DNA of 64,000 nucleotides from Taeniopygia guttata (Eukaryota; Chordata; Aves; Passeriformes; Estrildidae), in the NCBI RefSeq assembly GCF_048771995.1, contig NC_133024.1, positions 25,250,001 through 25,314,000 of the forward strand. The letters run 5' to 3'. The position numbers and the translations under genes were made by a program. Below the pieces are notes generated by a model. That model was not told the origin of the DNA, made no database searches, and worked only from the letters and a program-made list of their open reading frames with translations. The first letter of the stretch is position 1. Every line of letters starts with the position of its first letter. Positions 1 through 30,246 of the stretch are shown here, piece by piece.

Positions 1-17210
<17,210 letters not shown>

Positions 17211-17367
17211 AAAGTATCTGTAAAACATTCCACGCACAGCCCATGCCACCTCTCCACCATCTCCCCTGTGTGCATACTTCATCTTTGTAAGAGCAGAACT
17301 GTCTGAGCAGGAGTGAGCTGAAAATCTAAAGGAAACATGAAGAAACATGGACTGGAGGAGAAAGCAA

Positions 17368-17390
17368 GGGGGAGGTTGGGGTGGGGAGGG
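17368..17390 (+). promoter_or_regulatory. RNA G-quadruplex motif in the ATP1A1 3' UTR
   Basis: G tracts of 5, 4, 4 and 3 at 17,368-17,372, 17,378-17,381, 17,383-17,386 and 17,388-17,390, with loops of 5, 1 and 1 nt. This satisfies the G3+N1-7 consensus on the transcribed strand, about 100 nt before the poly(A) signal. Folding is predicted, not shown. Confidence 0.55.
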
Positions 17391-17491
17391 AATGTCCGAC
17401 CATCAGTCCAGGGGGTGAGAGTTTGAGTCGTTTTATGTGCCTTTATGTTTTTGTAAAAGGAAACTGAAGATTTTATATGTGGATTTTTACA

Positions 17492-17497
17492 AATAAA
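17492..17497 (+). promoter_or_regulatory. Polyadenylation signal (AATAAA) of ATP1A1
   Basis: Canonical hexamer 282 nt after the stop codon. T- and GT-rich sequence (ggtgaatgtttttc) follows at about 17,530-17,544. A further AATAAA at 18,606-18,611 could serve a longer minor transcript. Confidence 0.8.
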
Positions 17498-17516
17498 GAT
17501 GGATTATAAGAGGATG

Positions 17517-20500
17517 CCCCCACATGGTCTTAGGTGAATGTTTTTCTTGAAGCAAAAACTGGTTCAGGGCAGCCTCCCTACCCTGGCTTAGGGTGTGGTG
17601 GTGAGTGCAAGGGTTAGTCCCTGGCTTCCTGTTTTTGTAATAGGGAAGCAGAGCTGCTTGACCCACAGACAACAGCATGTGTAAAAACCCCAGTGCACCT
17701 TACTCTAGCTCGGTGCTTAATGCTACAAATTGTTTGCCAGCACGTGCATCTAACAGCCTAAAGCTCAGGAAGCTTTAGGCTTCTTTGAGCAAATGGAGCA
17801 CTGAGTGGAGAGAAGAGCTGGCCTGCCTTAAGGGGCTCTTCGCTGGGTTCTGAGTGAGAACAGGTTTTCACTGACTGGCACTTGGATCTAAGCAACCTTG
17901 TTCTCAAAATCAACACTGATTTTCCTGCTTGCTTAGCCAAGCAAGGGATAGTGTTTCCTGGTGTCCTCTGTGCATGGCACTTGCCCCCTCCTGATCCTGG
18001 CTCGTGCCTCCTGTGGAATGAGGGCAGGGGCTGATCATGGATTCTGCATCCTCCACTCTTGAGGAAGGTGTTGCTGTTGTCTGGGGTCTGAGCTGTCTCT
18101 GTGAGCTGAAGTGAGTCATGCTGCTTCCCTCTGAGTATCTAACCTTTTTCTGTATGCTTTGATTTACTGTTAATGCCTGTATGGCTCTCTTTTGTGAGAA
18201 CTCTGTGAGAGAGCTGGCCTTTTGCATGTGGGCAGTCACCATGAAGTCCTAATTATTCATTGCTCCTAGTGCTGTTCTCCTTATGCAAGCTGGAGATGCT
18301 TCAAGCCCTGTTCCTGAACTACTGGCCTGTGCCCCTCTTAGAAATGTGTCTATCTCTGCAAAGGATCACTAACCACAGCACTGAAAGGCTCTGCAATTAA
18401 AACTCCATGTTGGCATCCCTCTTTCCTCATAACTTTTTGGTTTTTTAAGGTGGTGTTTTAAAGCTGGGTTGCTTACCTCATGTACTGAATATAAACTCAG
18501 AAAGCACTAGGGAGGGAAAAAATGAGAAGTTGAGGGTGGCAACTGTTTCGACTTTGTCTTGGACACTACTGTGGAACCCCCAGTTGGAGATGATTAAAAA
18601 ATAATAATAAAGTCTTCCAATTGTTGGAGTCTGCCCATGCTAACAGTTGAATTGATGCAACTGGGCGTGAGGTGATCCCAGTTGGGAAGGGGAGATCATG
18701 AGTTGCACTAAGGGAGGATGGAAAGGAGGTGGGATGTGTGTTACTGGATCTGATGATGACTGAGAAGTGATGCAGAAATGACACTCAGTCCTCCCAGGCG
18801 TGACACTTCCTTGACTTGGCCATTACACTTCCTTAAACATTTTGGTCAGTGCCTCAGACCCACTGCAGTGAAGTTGCAAAATCAGTGTTGGTTGTCCCAT
18901 GCTGGCAAAAAAAAGGAAAAAAAAAAAAAGGTCCTGTTAGTCTCCCTGACATTTCAGTTTTAAACAGCCTTAGCACTGGGCTTCTCACTAAGACTCAAAA
19001 GTGTGTAGGTGAGGTGGGACCTCTGAAGGTTCAGCTGCTGCCAGAACACTGAGGCCAGAGCTGACCCCCTCCCCAGTGGCTCCCAGGGCTCCTTGTTGGG
19101 CTGTCCTTGTGCTTCGCTGTAGTTGAGGCTCCTTTCCAACCACATCTTGCAGGAATGCTTTTTTGGCTACAGTTGATCCTCAGGAGTTCCATCTCACCTG
19201 GACATTTCACACCAGGCCAGGAGCATTTCTTGCACTTCCTGCTGTGACTCACCAGTTTAGTTGCCATCTTCTCAAAGAAGACTACTCCGAAGCCAAGTCT
19301 GGACAAGCAGGGACTTGTGTTAAAGGAAAGCTTCACCCCACTGTGCTCTGACATCCTTGCCTGGGTAAGGGGCTGAGGGAGCTGTGACTGGGGTGGATGG
19401 AGCTCCAATGCCTGGGGAAGGGAGCAGGTAACCAGGACCAGGGTAGTAGAGAAGGCAGTGGAGGCTGTTCTGTGTCGGCTCTAGGTGCTGGTCAATATTC
19501 ACAAGCTAAGTAATGAGCAGTAATTAGAGCCAGCATTTACAGCAGCTTCCCTGTAGCACAGCGAGCTCTCGTCACATGGCTGAGCTCACCCTGACTTTTC
19601 CCACCCTCAAAGGGCAGGATGTGCTTATGATGGCAACACCATCTCCTTTAGCCTGAAGTGACATGGAAGATTTTGCATGAGGTGCCCATGACTCACCACC
19701 CAGCAAAGGAGCCTGAAATAGCATCAGTGCCTGAGTGGATGGACGCCAGATGTCTGTGCCAGAATCATACATATCCTTTGGTGAAGGTGGGGGCCTGGGG
19801 CAGAAGGATGAGGGCAGGGCATGGGGCCAGCTGGGAATGGTACCCCCCAGGATGTGGGAGCCTCAGCAGACCTCTGCAGAGCAGGTACCTCGCTCAGTGC
19901 TGGGCTCTTGCAGAGGAGATTTTTCCCTAGTAATCCTTTGTTTTCACAAGATCTGCCAATTAGCAAGAAGAAAGGCACTAGTCCCTCCTGAGGACCTGCT
20001 CCCCAGCACCATTCCTCAAGGGATAAAGCACTTTTCTACCAGACCTGACAGCAGGCAGCTCTGAGCCCCTCCACAGTGCTTGCTTTCCCCTGACTCCATG
20101 GCCTTGAAAACAGGACGAAAGCAAAACTTCCCCCTCCAACCTATTAGGCCTCCGAATCAGCTGATTAGCCAAAGTAGAAAGCAGATTAACCCCAATTAGG
20201 TGAAAATGTATAAACAATTATATTCAGTAAAGCTCTGTGGATATGCTTCCCAGGAGTCTGGCTTTGAACATGCATCCCAGGGACCTTCCATAGCTTACAC
20301 TCACAGCTTCTTACTCCATCACTGTACCAATGCTTAGGGCCCATTCTGTGCTCTCCCACAGCTCACTGCTGCAGGCTTGCTCACGTCCTGCCTGCACTTG
20401 CTTCAGATGTTGCTTTGTTCCTCTACCTCTCCTCCAGTCTCTGCAGCCCTTCTCTTTCCCCATCACTCCATGTGCCATCCCAAGGGCCTCAGGGCTTTGC

Positions 20501-23230
20501 TGATGAAAAGCATGGCAGAAGGTCTGTGTCTGTGGAAAGTTTTTACTTCTTTTATGGAAGGATAGAAATCCCTCTCATCACACTCATCTTTGCTCCCGTT
20601 ATATCATCCATCTCCGTGCTTCTTTCATCTGCCTTTCCAAGCACAGTAACTCCTTCACTTGCGTGAACCTTTAAGCTCTCTGACTCTTCAGAAGGCTGGG
20701 AAGAAAATATGGCTGATTTGCCCAGCTCTGATAACAGCAGCTGTACAATCTTTCATTTATGTGCTTCCTTTCACTTTAGGAGGCCCCATGCTTTCCTGCA
20801 TGGTGCACAAAACTTTCCCTCTGCCTCTGGGAGGCTTAAGCTGCTGTCCGGCAAAGAGCCAGCTCAAACAGCCCAGTGGGGAGATCTGATCAGGAAGGAG
20901 ATACTGAAAACCCTCCCGTGAAATGCCACCAGAACTTTCCAACTCTAGCTGGAAAACAGCTGTGCTTCCTAAGCATGCCTGAGAAGGTTGGTGTCACCTC
21001 CCAGAGGTTTGCCTAGCCAGCACCCCCATGTCCTATGTGCTCACTGAACTGGATCCCTAATGCACTGAAATAAGCCAGAAATTCAGGGATGGTTAGAAAA
21101 TAATCAGCCATGAGGAATGGGAAACCTCTCCACAGGCACTGCAGCTCAGCTTTTCCCTTTCCTGTGGCAGAAGATGCTGAACAGCCAGCAGAAGAAAACC
21201 CCACAGCTGTTTTTTAAATGTTAAAGGGTAAAAAAAAGGGATTCTTGACAGCGTGTCACATTCATGGACTGGGACCCACAGCTGACAGGAATCAGGGCTA
21301 AAAACAGACATCGGTGCTAATGGGCTGGGAGCAGCCTTCAGCAAACGAGTCCCAAGGTGAATTACGAAATCTAACACTTGTTCTGTCCCTAACAAGTGTG
21401 GCTTCTATTGAGGCTTATTTACTTTGGTCTTCATACCTGCTGGACATAGGATATGAGGGTCAGGTTTCACAACTAAATGGAGCCTAGGCCTGATGGGGAG
21501 ACAGCCAAGAAGTCAACAGGAGCACTGTTGTGGAGGATGCCGCTCCGCACAACTCAGCACCAGCACTGGCCAAAGGAGTTCTGGTGGTGAGCCTTGCCCA
21601 GACAAACTGACCCAGCTCAGTTGTGACTCCCCTTGGTGACCTGGCTTTCACACAACCTCCTGATACCCTTCATTCACACAACACTTGCCTATCTATCCAC
21701 ACATATCTTTGGTGACAGATATTCCGTGGTGACAATCTGATAGTTTTCATCCAGCCAATGCCCTCCTGCATCACCCATCCCTATAAATCTGGTCTGGCTA
21801 AGGCACAGTGACAGGGCTCCTTTCCATTGAATAAGCATTATGTGGTGCTCTTGATGGCTTTGTCCCATGTGTGGGAGAACGAGCAGCACCTGGCCCAGAG
21901 AAAAAACGGAGCAGCACAGCCATGAAGCTTGGCTGTGCAAGAACTATTGTCTCAAAAGCTCAAAAAGTATTTTGAACCAACAAGTTTATACTTATCTGCC
22001 CTGTGTATGGCATGGCTGGGGTGTGTTTGATCTGATGGAAGGAGGTTTACCACATTGTCAAGCTACAGCCTGAAGTGGCTGAGAATAGTCTTCCCACAGC
22101 TCCGTGCTGCCCCAGCAGATAAAGCTGGGCTCACGGGCAGAGGAGAAGGGAAAGGGAGTTCTCATCAGATAGCTGGGCTTTTTCTGTCCAATTAGGGTAT
22201 TTTCTGCTGTTTTTTAAAGTTGTGTCTACAGCTAGTCATGCAGGGACGTTTTCCTGTCCCTTTTTAATGATTTTTCCCTTTTACAAATTACCTACTAAAA
22301 GCAAATCTGTACAACAGCCAGTCTGAAACATGGCTGTCCCCAGCCTATCTTTATCACACGTGCTTGCCTGCATGCTCTTACTTCTCTGCTCTTCCAGGTT
22401 TTTTTTTAGGAGGCAATTAATCCCCGGAGAGATTAAAATAGAAATGAAGGGAGTTTTTCCTTGGAGAGAACATTTCCGAGTGACCTTCCTTCTCCTCCAC
22501 AGTGAAAATTGACCATCTTGGACAAATCACTCCCAAAGCAACAGATACCACTTGAAGGCTTCCGGCAAAGCCTTCAAATTACGATAGACCAGGGGTCAGG
22601 AACAGCTCAGCTGCATTGCTGGCAGTCAGAGCAAGCTACTGGGAACAGTGTGATCACCTGGAAATAATGAAGGTATGATAGGAAAGAAAACTTAATGCTG
22701 AGATGACCACTCCCAGGATGTGCTGGAGAAAGTCTATTTTGGTCACAGACAGGGCAGTCAGGGCAGAGTCCTCACTACCTCCTCTGGAAGCAGTCAGCTA
22801 GCTACAGTTTGCCTGAGCCTTCCTCTTTTTCATTCTGGATTTCAGTGTGTTTTTTGTAATCAGTTGCCTGAACTCATCCACATCTTTAAACCCCCACGCA
22901 TCGTTACTAAAATCAAGGAACTCGCGCTGGTGTCAGCAGGGTCATGCCATGGGTGAGATCCCCAAATTACAACCAAATTTGGAAGAAGCACCCAGAACCT
23001 CTTCCTGCCCTCGGTGCCTTATCCATGAGTTACCCCCGCAAGAAGCTCTCCACCCAGCGCTGCATGCACGTGGTTGCTGGATTCTCAGCTGACATCCATG
23101 AACCCCCACCCCAGAACACACACACGTGGTGTGTAACAACCATGTCAGGAGTTCTCTGTTCGTGTTGTCCTGAAGGACTGGCCTGTATCACTCATATCAG
23201 TGGAATATTAACACCTGAACACTCATGAAA
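17517..23230. other. Intergenic sequence downstream of ATP1A1
   Basis: About 5.7 kb with no recognisable gene. Contains a distal AATAAA (18,606-18,611), an A-rich tract (18,907-18,929) and an AT-rich patch with ATTA/TAAT motifs around 20,140-20,230. The open frames here are short and lack coding character. Confidence 0.7.
18907..18929. repeat. A-rich tract
   Basis: Poly-A run interrupted by one GG. No recognisable retroposon body precedes it. Confidence 0.8.
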
Positions 23231-23867
23231 TGTAAATTTTAAGGAATTTAGAGATTTTAGAGGAGCTAAGATTTTAGTTAGAAATAAGCCTTACTAGAGT
23301 TAATTAAAATAATAATAATAAATGAGTAGGCCTTGATGAAATTAGGAGTTAGTAGTTAACTAACAATTGATTGCTTGTCAGCACAATGTTCAGTTAGCTG
23401 GGTTTATAATGAAGAATATAGAAACTGACAAATAGCTTTTAGGAACATAAGACAATTGTGGGTCTCCTCTGTTCTGAAACCAATTGAAGACAAGGAATGG
23501 GAGTTCTACCAAGAGTTCATTTGTCATATTGGCATTGAAAAGGTAGAAAGGTCAGAACGAGGAAGACTTCATTTACTTCCTCATTTTGGGACCCCTCCCC
23601 ATGAAAGGGACACTGACCCATTTCAAGGGACAAGCTACACATGTTAATAGCTTTTGGAGTGATTAGCATACGAAGTGGGCAATGGGATGTACCAAAATGA
23701 TGAATATGTATTTGTATTTTGGGTATTCAATACTTGTATGGATAAAAAGACTCTGTAATCACCTGGGAGGTGCGGTGTGTATTTGGGATCTATCCCGCAC
23801 GCTGCCTGGCGTCGAATAAACATACACTTTCTACCTTTAAACTGTTAGAGAGTTTTTGTCCGTCACA
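23231..23867 (+). mobile_element. Endogenous-retrovirus LTR (solo-LTR-like)
   Basis: 637-bp element beginning TGT and ending ACA. It has a TATA-like gataaaaag at 23,741-23,749 and an AATAAA at 23,815-23,820, placed as in a U3-R-U5 structure. The region between them (cccgcacgctgcctggcgtc) is CpG-containing and resembles the R segment of bird ERV LTRs that I know. No gag, pol or env sequence flanks it. No matching target-site duplication is seen at these boundaries, so the ends may be off or the copy old. The family assignment (possibly ERVL-like) is from memory and unverified. Confidence 0.7.
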
Positions 23868-26800
23868 GTTGGATATCGGTACTAGATCAATATCCATGTT
23901 TTTTTAATAAATCACTCAGGCATGATCTAGCTGTTTAAATACATGCCCACAGATGTCTTCCAGCTACAGCTGTATAAATACAGCTACATAAATACTCTTT
24001 TGCCTGACCACCTTTCAGGCTTGAGTAGGCTTGTCCTGCTGTCTAGGGAGAGCTCAGCAATGCTATTGCTCCCAGGGTGTCACTGGGGCTTGAGCCCCAG
24101 CAGCTCAACATCCCAGCTGTGCCCTAAGGGAGACCAGGGAGCTGGCTCTGGATACCCTCCAGCAGCAGTCTGGGAAGGGTTCAGCAGTCCCCAGGGACAG
24201 AGATTGCATTGTGTGTCCAACAACACAGGGAGAGACGTATTCTACCCAGGATTTCACAGAAATTAACCGAATTGCCAGCAGATCTGAGCAGCAGTTTAGG
24301 ACATGCCTTGTTGGGTCGTAAGTATGTGATGGTTCACAATGGATGGGGGAAGCAAAGCCTCCCAAGCAAGTCTTGAGAAAGACACTCTGCTACAGTCAAG
24401 CTTGAGAAAGGAAGGAGTAAATAAAAGCCTTTTCTTTCACAGCTTCATGCCTATCAAGCCTTGATCCGGAAAAGGGAGGTCAGTCCCTCTTTGAATTTCA
24501 GGCTAACATTAGTGATTCCACCCTAACAAGGCCTGTTTCACCTTACTGAGGAACAAAAGTGTTTTCAGATGCCATTTCTGTGTTACTGTTAGAAAAACAG
24601 CTCTTCACACATCTGTGGGATGAGCTCCTGCACCCACTGAGTGTGCTGGTGACACAGCTCTCCAGTCCCACGGAGGGGAGGGGCAGGTTTGATGGAAGGA
24701 GCTGTGGCACGGGCAGGAGAAGAAAAGCCCTTGAGCTCCTGTACTGTGTGTCCCACCTCAATCCATCGGTTCCCCTTGAAGCTGTTCCTCCTGCTGGAGC
24801 CTGTTCCTGACATCTCCTGTGTACCCTGGACAGTCATGGTGTAGGCTGAGGCTGTTCAGCAACCCACAGCTCGTATCCCCTTTCTTGCCAAAATAAGTGA
24901 GGAAGGGGATTTTTGCTTTGCTTCACTGTGAAGCACTTGGGAGCAGGTAGATTTTGCCATAAATGGCAACCTTTTTCTGCTCTGTGGGGAAAGCTTGGCA
25001 CAGGAGTGCAGAGTGCAGTGCCAAATTAGAGGTATTCCTCTGTGCTCACACAGTTCCCAGCTCCCCAGACCTCCCATCACCAGCCAAGGCCATGTATTAG
25101 GGAACACAGGTCAGGAGGTGAGAGGCAGGAGGGGAAGGGGTTCTTAGAAGAAGATCAAATCTCAAACCATCATATTTGCATTCATTAGGAGGCAGTAAAG
25201 AAGCTAGGCAAACAGGGCAATTAGAGATAAGTGTGAGCAACACACTGTTCCCAGACCAACGTCCTGCCTGCTGGTAAAAGTGGGGGTGCAGTGTGATGCA
25301 TTCTTGACATTTTGTTCTCCCAGCTGATGCCAGCTAAGTTCTTATCAGATATCTCCACGGCCAATGATTTTTCATAGGGGATAATACAACTGAGCTGCAT
25401 AGAAAATAATTATAAACCCCTGTCCAGGCAGCTGAGCAGAATGTTCCCTTCCTGGCCTTCAAATACTTGTGGCTTTACCTTTTCCATTCTTCCTTATTTA
25501 ATCTCTTTCCTGCCCTGCACATTCAAGGCTCTGACCCACCCTGAGTTACATGAAGGTAATGAACTTCAGACGAGATCTTTCCTCCACTCCTTGGATCCAG
25601 TCTGATCTCCTCTTCCACAAACACAGTCTTTACCTTGAACACACTCTTTGGTGGTTCCCTGCTGGTCAAACAAACCTTAAATTGCAGGGACAGTACGGCC
25701 AGCATGCAGACTTGGAGCTGGGGCAGAAGGGCACAGCCAGAGCAAGGCTGCCATCAGTGACCAGCATGGCAACAGGAGAGGCCATGTTTTCCTCCTGACT
25801 CCCCAACTCTCCACAGCAAAAGAATGCCTCCATCCACCCTCTCTAGTGAGGAAAGCTATCTCCATGCTCAAGGATGCTCTCAGCTTGAGAGTTTCCATGA
25901 GAAAAAATTCCACAGTCTTGGCAGTGCTGGACGAGGTGGAGGTGCATCCACTGCCCACCACCAGCATTTCAGCCTCAGCCTGGAGATCATCTTGCAGCCA
26001 GCAGAGCCACCTCTGACAGGAATCTGACCTTGAGCATGCTGGCCTGACCTCCCAGCAGAAATGGCACCTGAAATTCCCTCTCAGGCAGATTCTGGCCGAG
26101 GCTCAAGGATGCTTTTGATGCTATTCTTCCTTTAGGCTGAACTTTGTGAAGCTGGGCTCAGATCACTTCACTGTGCAAGAGACACCCTCCTTGTTCTGCT
26201 CCGTGTCCAACTCTCTGCTAAAGCAATATTTGGGGAGCTCAGCTATGTGTGCCAAAGCCAGGGGAGCTGAGGATGCAATCCAGCTTCTTCCCTTTAGATT
26301 CTGCACTCCAGGGTAAAGCAGCTTTCCAGTAAGCACTCACACCCTGGTGATAACGGTGACAAAAGGACACTCCTGCCCAGGTTAACACATGGTGGTACTG
26401 TTAAGCAAGGTACTGCTCTGCCCTCCACATGTGCATACCACAGCTCGAGACTCTGTCAGAACTCCCTGGGATGAGTTCTATACATTAGGCAACAAGGAGC
26501 ATGTTAATTTTGGCCAGAAAGTGCTGGCTTCAACTTACCCTGAGCTGCTCTGCCCTTGGCTATGTGCCCCAGGTACTCCCCTTTTGCAGTGCCCTCACTG
26601 CCAGGGCACAGAGCACATCCCACTGCGTGATTCTGGGGCTGTTCAGAGCCTCAGGCTCTTTGAAAGAGATTTCTTCTCTATATGTGCCACATATACATGC
26701 ATGCATATGCAAACATACACCTTTATACAGACGTGTATATCTCTGCAATCTGTGTCTGTATTTACATGTCTGTATTACACATGGCATTACACTATTACAT

Positions 26801-29800
26801 CATAATTGCCTTCCACTGAAAAGCTTCTTGAGACTGTGATAGCAGGGTTTCTGGGAGATGAATTGTGTAGAAAGTTTCTGAGCCAGTTTAGGCCCTTTTT
26901 GGGGTCTAAGCAGAATAAGAAGGATAAAATAATAAGCAGGATAATTTCAGAATAAACAGGATAATTTCTCATTTTGTCCATTCCTCCATTTTACTGGCAA
27001 TGATGGGCATCAGCAACCACCAAACTGAATCTCTTCTATGCTGTGTGCTCTACCACAGCCCCACTGAACTGGAGCCAGTCTCATGCACTATCATATTATG
27101 GCATCAGCTGTATCCAGCCACATTCAGATTTTTGTGGCTTGCACGTCTTGTGCAGGGCCCACAGGTCTGTGTGCAGTCATCCTTTGTCCACACACACTGC
27201 TCTGCAGGTCCTAACTCCCTTTCTTTCAGTGCTGTGGATTCCCAGCTCTGCAAACAGTTTCAGGACACTATTCACTCAGGCATAGCCATGTTTTTGGGGG
27301 GGATGCACTGTGTTGCTTGGCACAGCCAGGGTTAGTTCTGGCTCTCCAGCAGTCCTTGTTTTCAGTTTCAGCCATGGGCTGGTCTCTTCTAAGGGAGCTG
27401 GCTATGCTCCTCTTTTCCTTTCTCCTCCCCTAAAACTACCAAACCTAACAAGCACATCAGAGCCAGCCAGCATAAGAAATAGGACTGTTTCTTGAGATCT
27501 TTTTATTTTCTCACATTTCATGCAGGCACTGACTGAAGCAGTCTTTGACCTTCCTCTGCTGCTTCCCGTAGCCCCAGAGCTCCTCTGGAACTTTAAGACC
27601 TTCAACCTTCTGCTCTGACGTTTTCTTGGCATGTCTGGCACTGTGTGACCATCAGAGATTCCTTAATAATTCAGTTATTAATTTGCAGGACAGAGGACTG
27701 CCTGTGGTCAATAAGGAGGCACCTTTGTGTTTATTACATGCAAACTCTGCTCCTTCTCTGTCTTAAGAAAGCCTTCCCAGCACCTCTAACTGATGGGAAC
27801 TTTTCCAAACAAAAGCCTGTAAGCACAGGAGTGCCAGTTCCCAGCTCCTTGCAATAGCAGGACTGTATCTGCCAGATGAAATCCTGGGCAGCCAAGTCAA
27901 GTCACATTCACACAATTCTTCCCTACCTGACCAGAACAAAGATTTTTTTTTTTCCTGGCTTCAGTCTGGACACTGGTTTACCCTTGAATTCACGAACAAG
28001 AAAGATCCTTGACAGGTTTCCCAGCTCAAGCTGCACGCATCTCAGATCATCTCTCTATCTATGGCCAATCTCTAGAACTTCAGAGAGTCAGCCAGAACTG
28101 CCCTGATTTTACAGGAATTTTCACCAACGGGAAGCAGTTAAGCAAGTGGCTCACAGACAAAGACAAAATCTAGGCCAACAGCATGGCTTCCTCTGGACCA
28201 TGCAGACAGCAGGCACAGATGTGATGGAGAGGAAACTTCAGAGAGCCATCTTCACACCTGGAGAGCAGCTCAAGAGCAAAGGGAAGCTGTAGCTCAGCAC
28301 GTGCCTCTGTGCACCAAGTGTGCGCTGCTCCAGGTGCCGTGAGGACACTGGCAGTGACAGGACCTGTGACCTGTCCCCTCTCCCTCGCTCCACCAGCTGC
28401 CTGGAGCCCTGCCAGTGGGAGCCACAGGATCAGGACTGTGTTTCTCAGCAGACAGGGGCAGGGCCCTTTTGCCCAGCGTGGATGGGTGGCAAGGGCAGGG
28501 ACAGCTCACCTCAGCCAGCTCCTGCACATGGAGCTCCTGGCTGGCTCTGGTTCCAGGGGTTATCTAATGGCAACACAAGGTCACCAGCCAGCAACCAAGC
28601 GTCACTCCACAGCCTGGCTTCCTTGCTTGTGCTCCCTGCCAACACCAGCCCCCAGCAGGGAGAGGCTGTGGCCTCTCTCCCAACCCCAGAGGAAACTGAC
28701 TGCAAGACCCTGATCCAGTCTCTACACAATGTCCTGGCAGCCTGAAGGAGCGAGGTGCACTGTCCCACTCATTTGGGTGGACATGACACAGCTGATGCAC
28801 GCCAGTGGTGGTTTCAGTGGTTAACATTGTTTGTTTCTCTGAGAGCTGTGTTGGAAAAACATTTGATCTCTCTAGCAAGATAAATACTCAGCTGTTTCCT
28901 CCAAAATAGGAGTTAAATAGAAGGGAGAGGAGTGAAAGTGTGTGTGTGCATTTGTGTTGCTTGTGCTGTAGAGAAAAAGGGAGAGGAAATGAGGCTTAGT
29001 GCAAAATACAGGAAGTGGAAGAAAAACAGCACAAAGCAAACGTTGCATCCATTGAACGGGACTTGAATTGGTGTCTTGGCTGCTGTTTGACTAACTTATG
29101 GTATCACTAAATCCCATTCTCCTCACAGGGGGAGAAGCCCTGCAAGTGTGCATTGTCAGTGTGACGGAAGAAACAGCGGCAGCTGATGCTGGTTGGGTCA
29201 GCATTACCCTCGGCCTCACAGACCGGCCTTTGTTCTGTGCGGTGACAAAGGGCTCCCTTCTTTCCTGCACCTCCAGCAAGCTGTTCATAGGCCTGTTGGA
29301 ACAGGGCATGTTTTAGGACTATATCAGCTATGGCTGGTATGCCTTGGCCAGCTCCCATTAGGACCTTGGCCACCCCTGCCCCGTGGGAGGTGTCCCTCTC
29401 ATGCACCGGAGCCTTCCACGGCGGGGGCAGCCAAAGGCTCCTTTCCGTATCGCTTGGTGGAGTTGTGTGCTCCCAAGGGTTTGTTGGTACTAAACATGAT
29501 CACGAGCCCTGAGCCAGCAGGTCCACAGGATGCCAGGAGCACACACAGTGCTCCTATCACTTCCTTGCTCACCTCTCTGGTTACCCTCAGTTCTCCTAGA
29601 CTTGTCCCTTGGGCACTCTGCTCTCCCATCTTTCTTGGCAGATGAGCACTGGGGAAAGGGAGCTGGTGTTGGTGAGTTTTTGCTGCTGTTCATCAGCGGG
29701 ACCTCCTTCTCCCTCCACATGGAAGAAGAGACTTAAGAAAGTTTGGCCAGTGCCTGAAAAGGGGCAAGTTCTGGCTGTTGGTGTAACTCCAGATGTGGTG

Positions 29801-30169
29801 CATCGCTTTTCTAGAAGAGGTAGCGTCTCAGCCAGTGATTTTTAGCAAGTGACTGTGCCCAACATCTGGCAGAAAGGAAGGATACAAAGCATTGTGCTGA
29901 GTGGCAGAGCTCTCCCAGACAAGGAACTCAGCTGGAAAGCACACTTCCCACATTCAGCCACCCTCTGCCACCTCACTTCCAGGGTGTGAAGGTCTCCCCT
30001 CCCAGCATCTCTCTGTTGCAAAGGGAGATCATGCACAGTGGTGCAGTATCTGAAGACCTGAGATGTGATATTGCACTTGCAAGACCATTTAATGTGGTCC
30101 CAGCATCCCCCATCTTTGCACTCTGAACAGTTCTAGTCTGGGCTATTACAATGGCAAGATTATTATTGC
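23868..30169. other. Intergenic sequence
   Basis: About 6.3 kb without a recognised gene. The first 20 bases after the LTR could be a decayed primer-binding region. At 25,160-25,440 there are GATA-type motifs, at 26,932-26,971 a 20-bp unit is imperfectly duplicated, and at 29,107-29,640 there is a CpG-richer block with two abutting minus-strand open frames. Confidence 0.65.
26932..26971. repeat. Imperfect 20-bp tandem duplication
   Basis: Two adjacent copies of a 20-bp unit sharing the core caggataattt (26,932-26,951 and 26,952-26,971). AT-rich, no associated gene. Confidence 0.6.
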
Positions 30170-30246
30170 TATTCTTATTCTTATTCTTATTCTTATTCTT
30201 ATTCTTATTCTTATTCTTATTCTTATTCTTATTCCTATTCTTATTC
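30170..30246. repeat. (TTATTC)n hexanucleotide microsatellite
   Basis: About 13 copies of a 6-bp unit with one T-to-C interruption near 30,235. Reading it as protein on the minus strand gives only an Asn-Lys repeat, which is an artefact of the microsatellite. Confidence 0.95.

Larger units (their letters stand above)
17211..17516 (+). other. ATP1A1: ATP1A1 3' UTR
   Basis: From the stop codon to an estimated cleavage site about 20 nt after the AATAAA at 17,492-17,497, giving a short UTR of roughly 306 nt. It contains a G-rich four-tract block (17,368-17,390). The exact cleavage base is inferred, not observed. Confidence 0.75.

Noticed and set aside
28309..28745. Overlapping 134- and 141-codon + strand open frames
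   Set aside because: Two frames open at once in GC-rich sequence indicates low stop-codon density, not coding selection.
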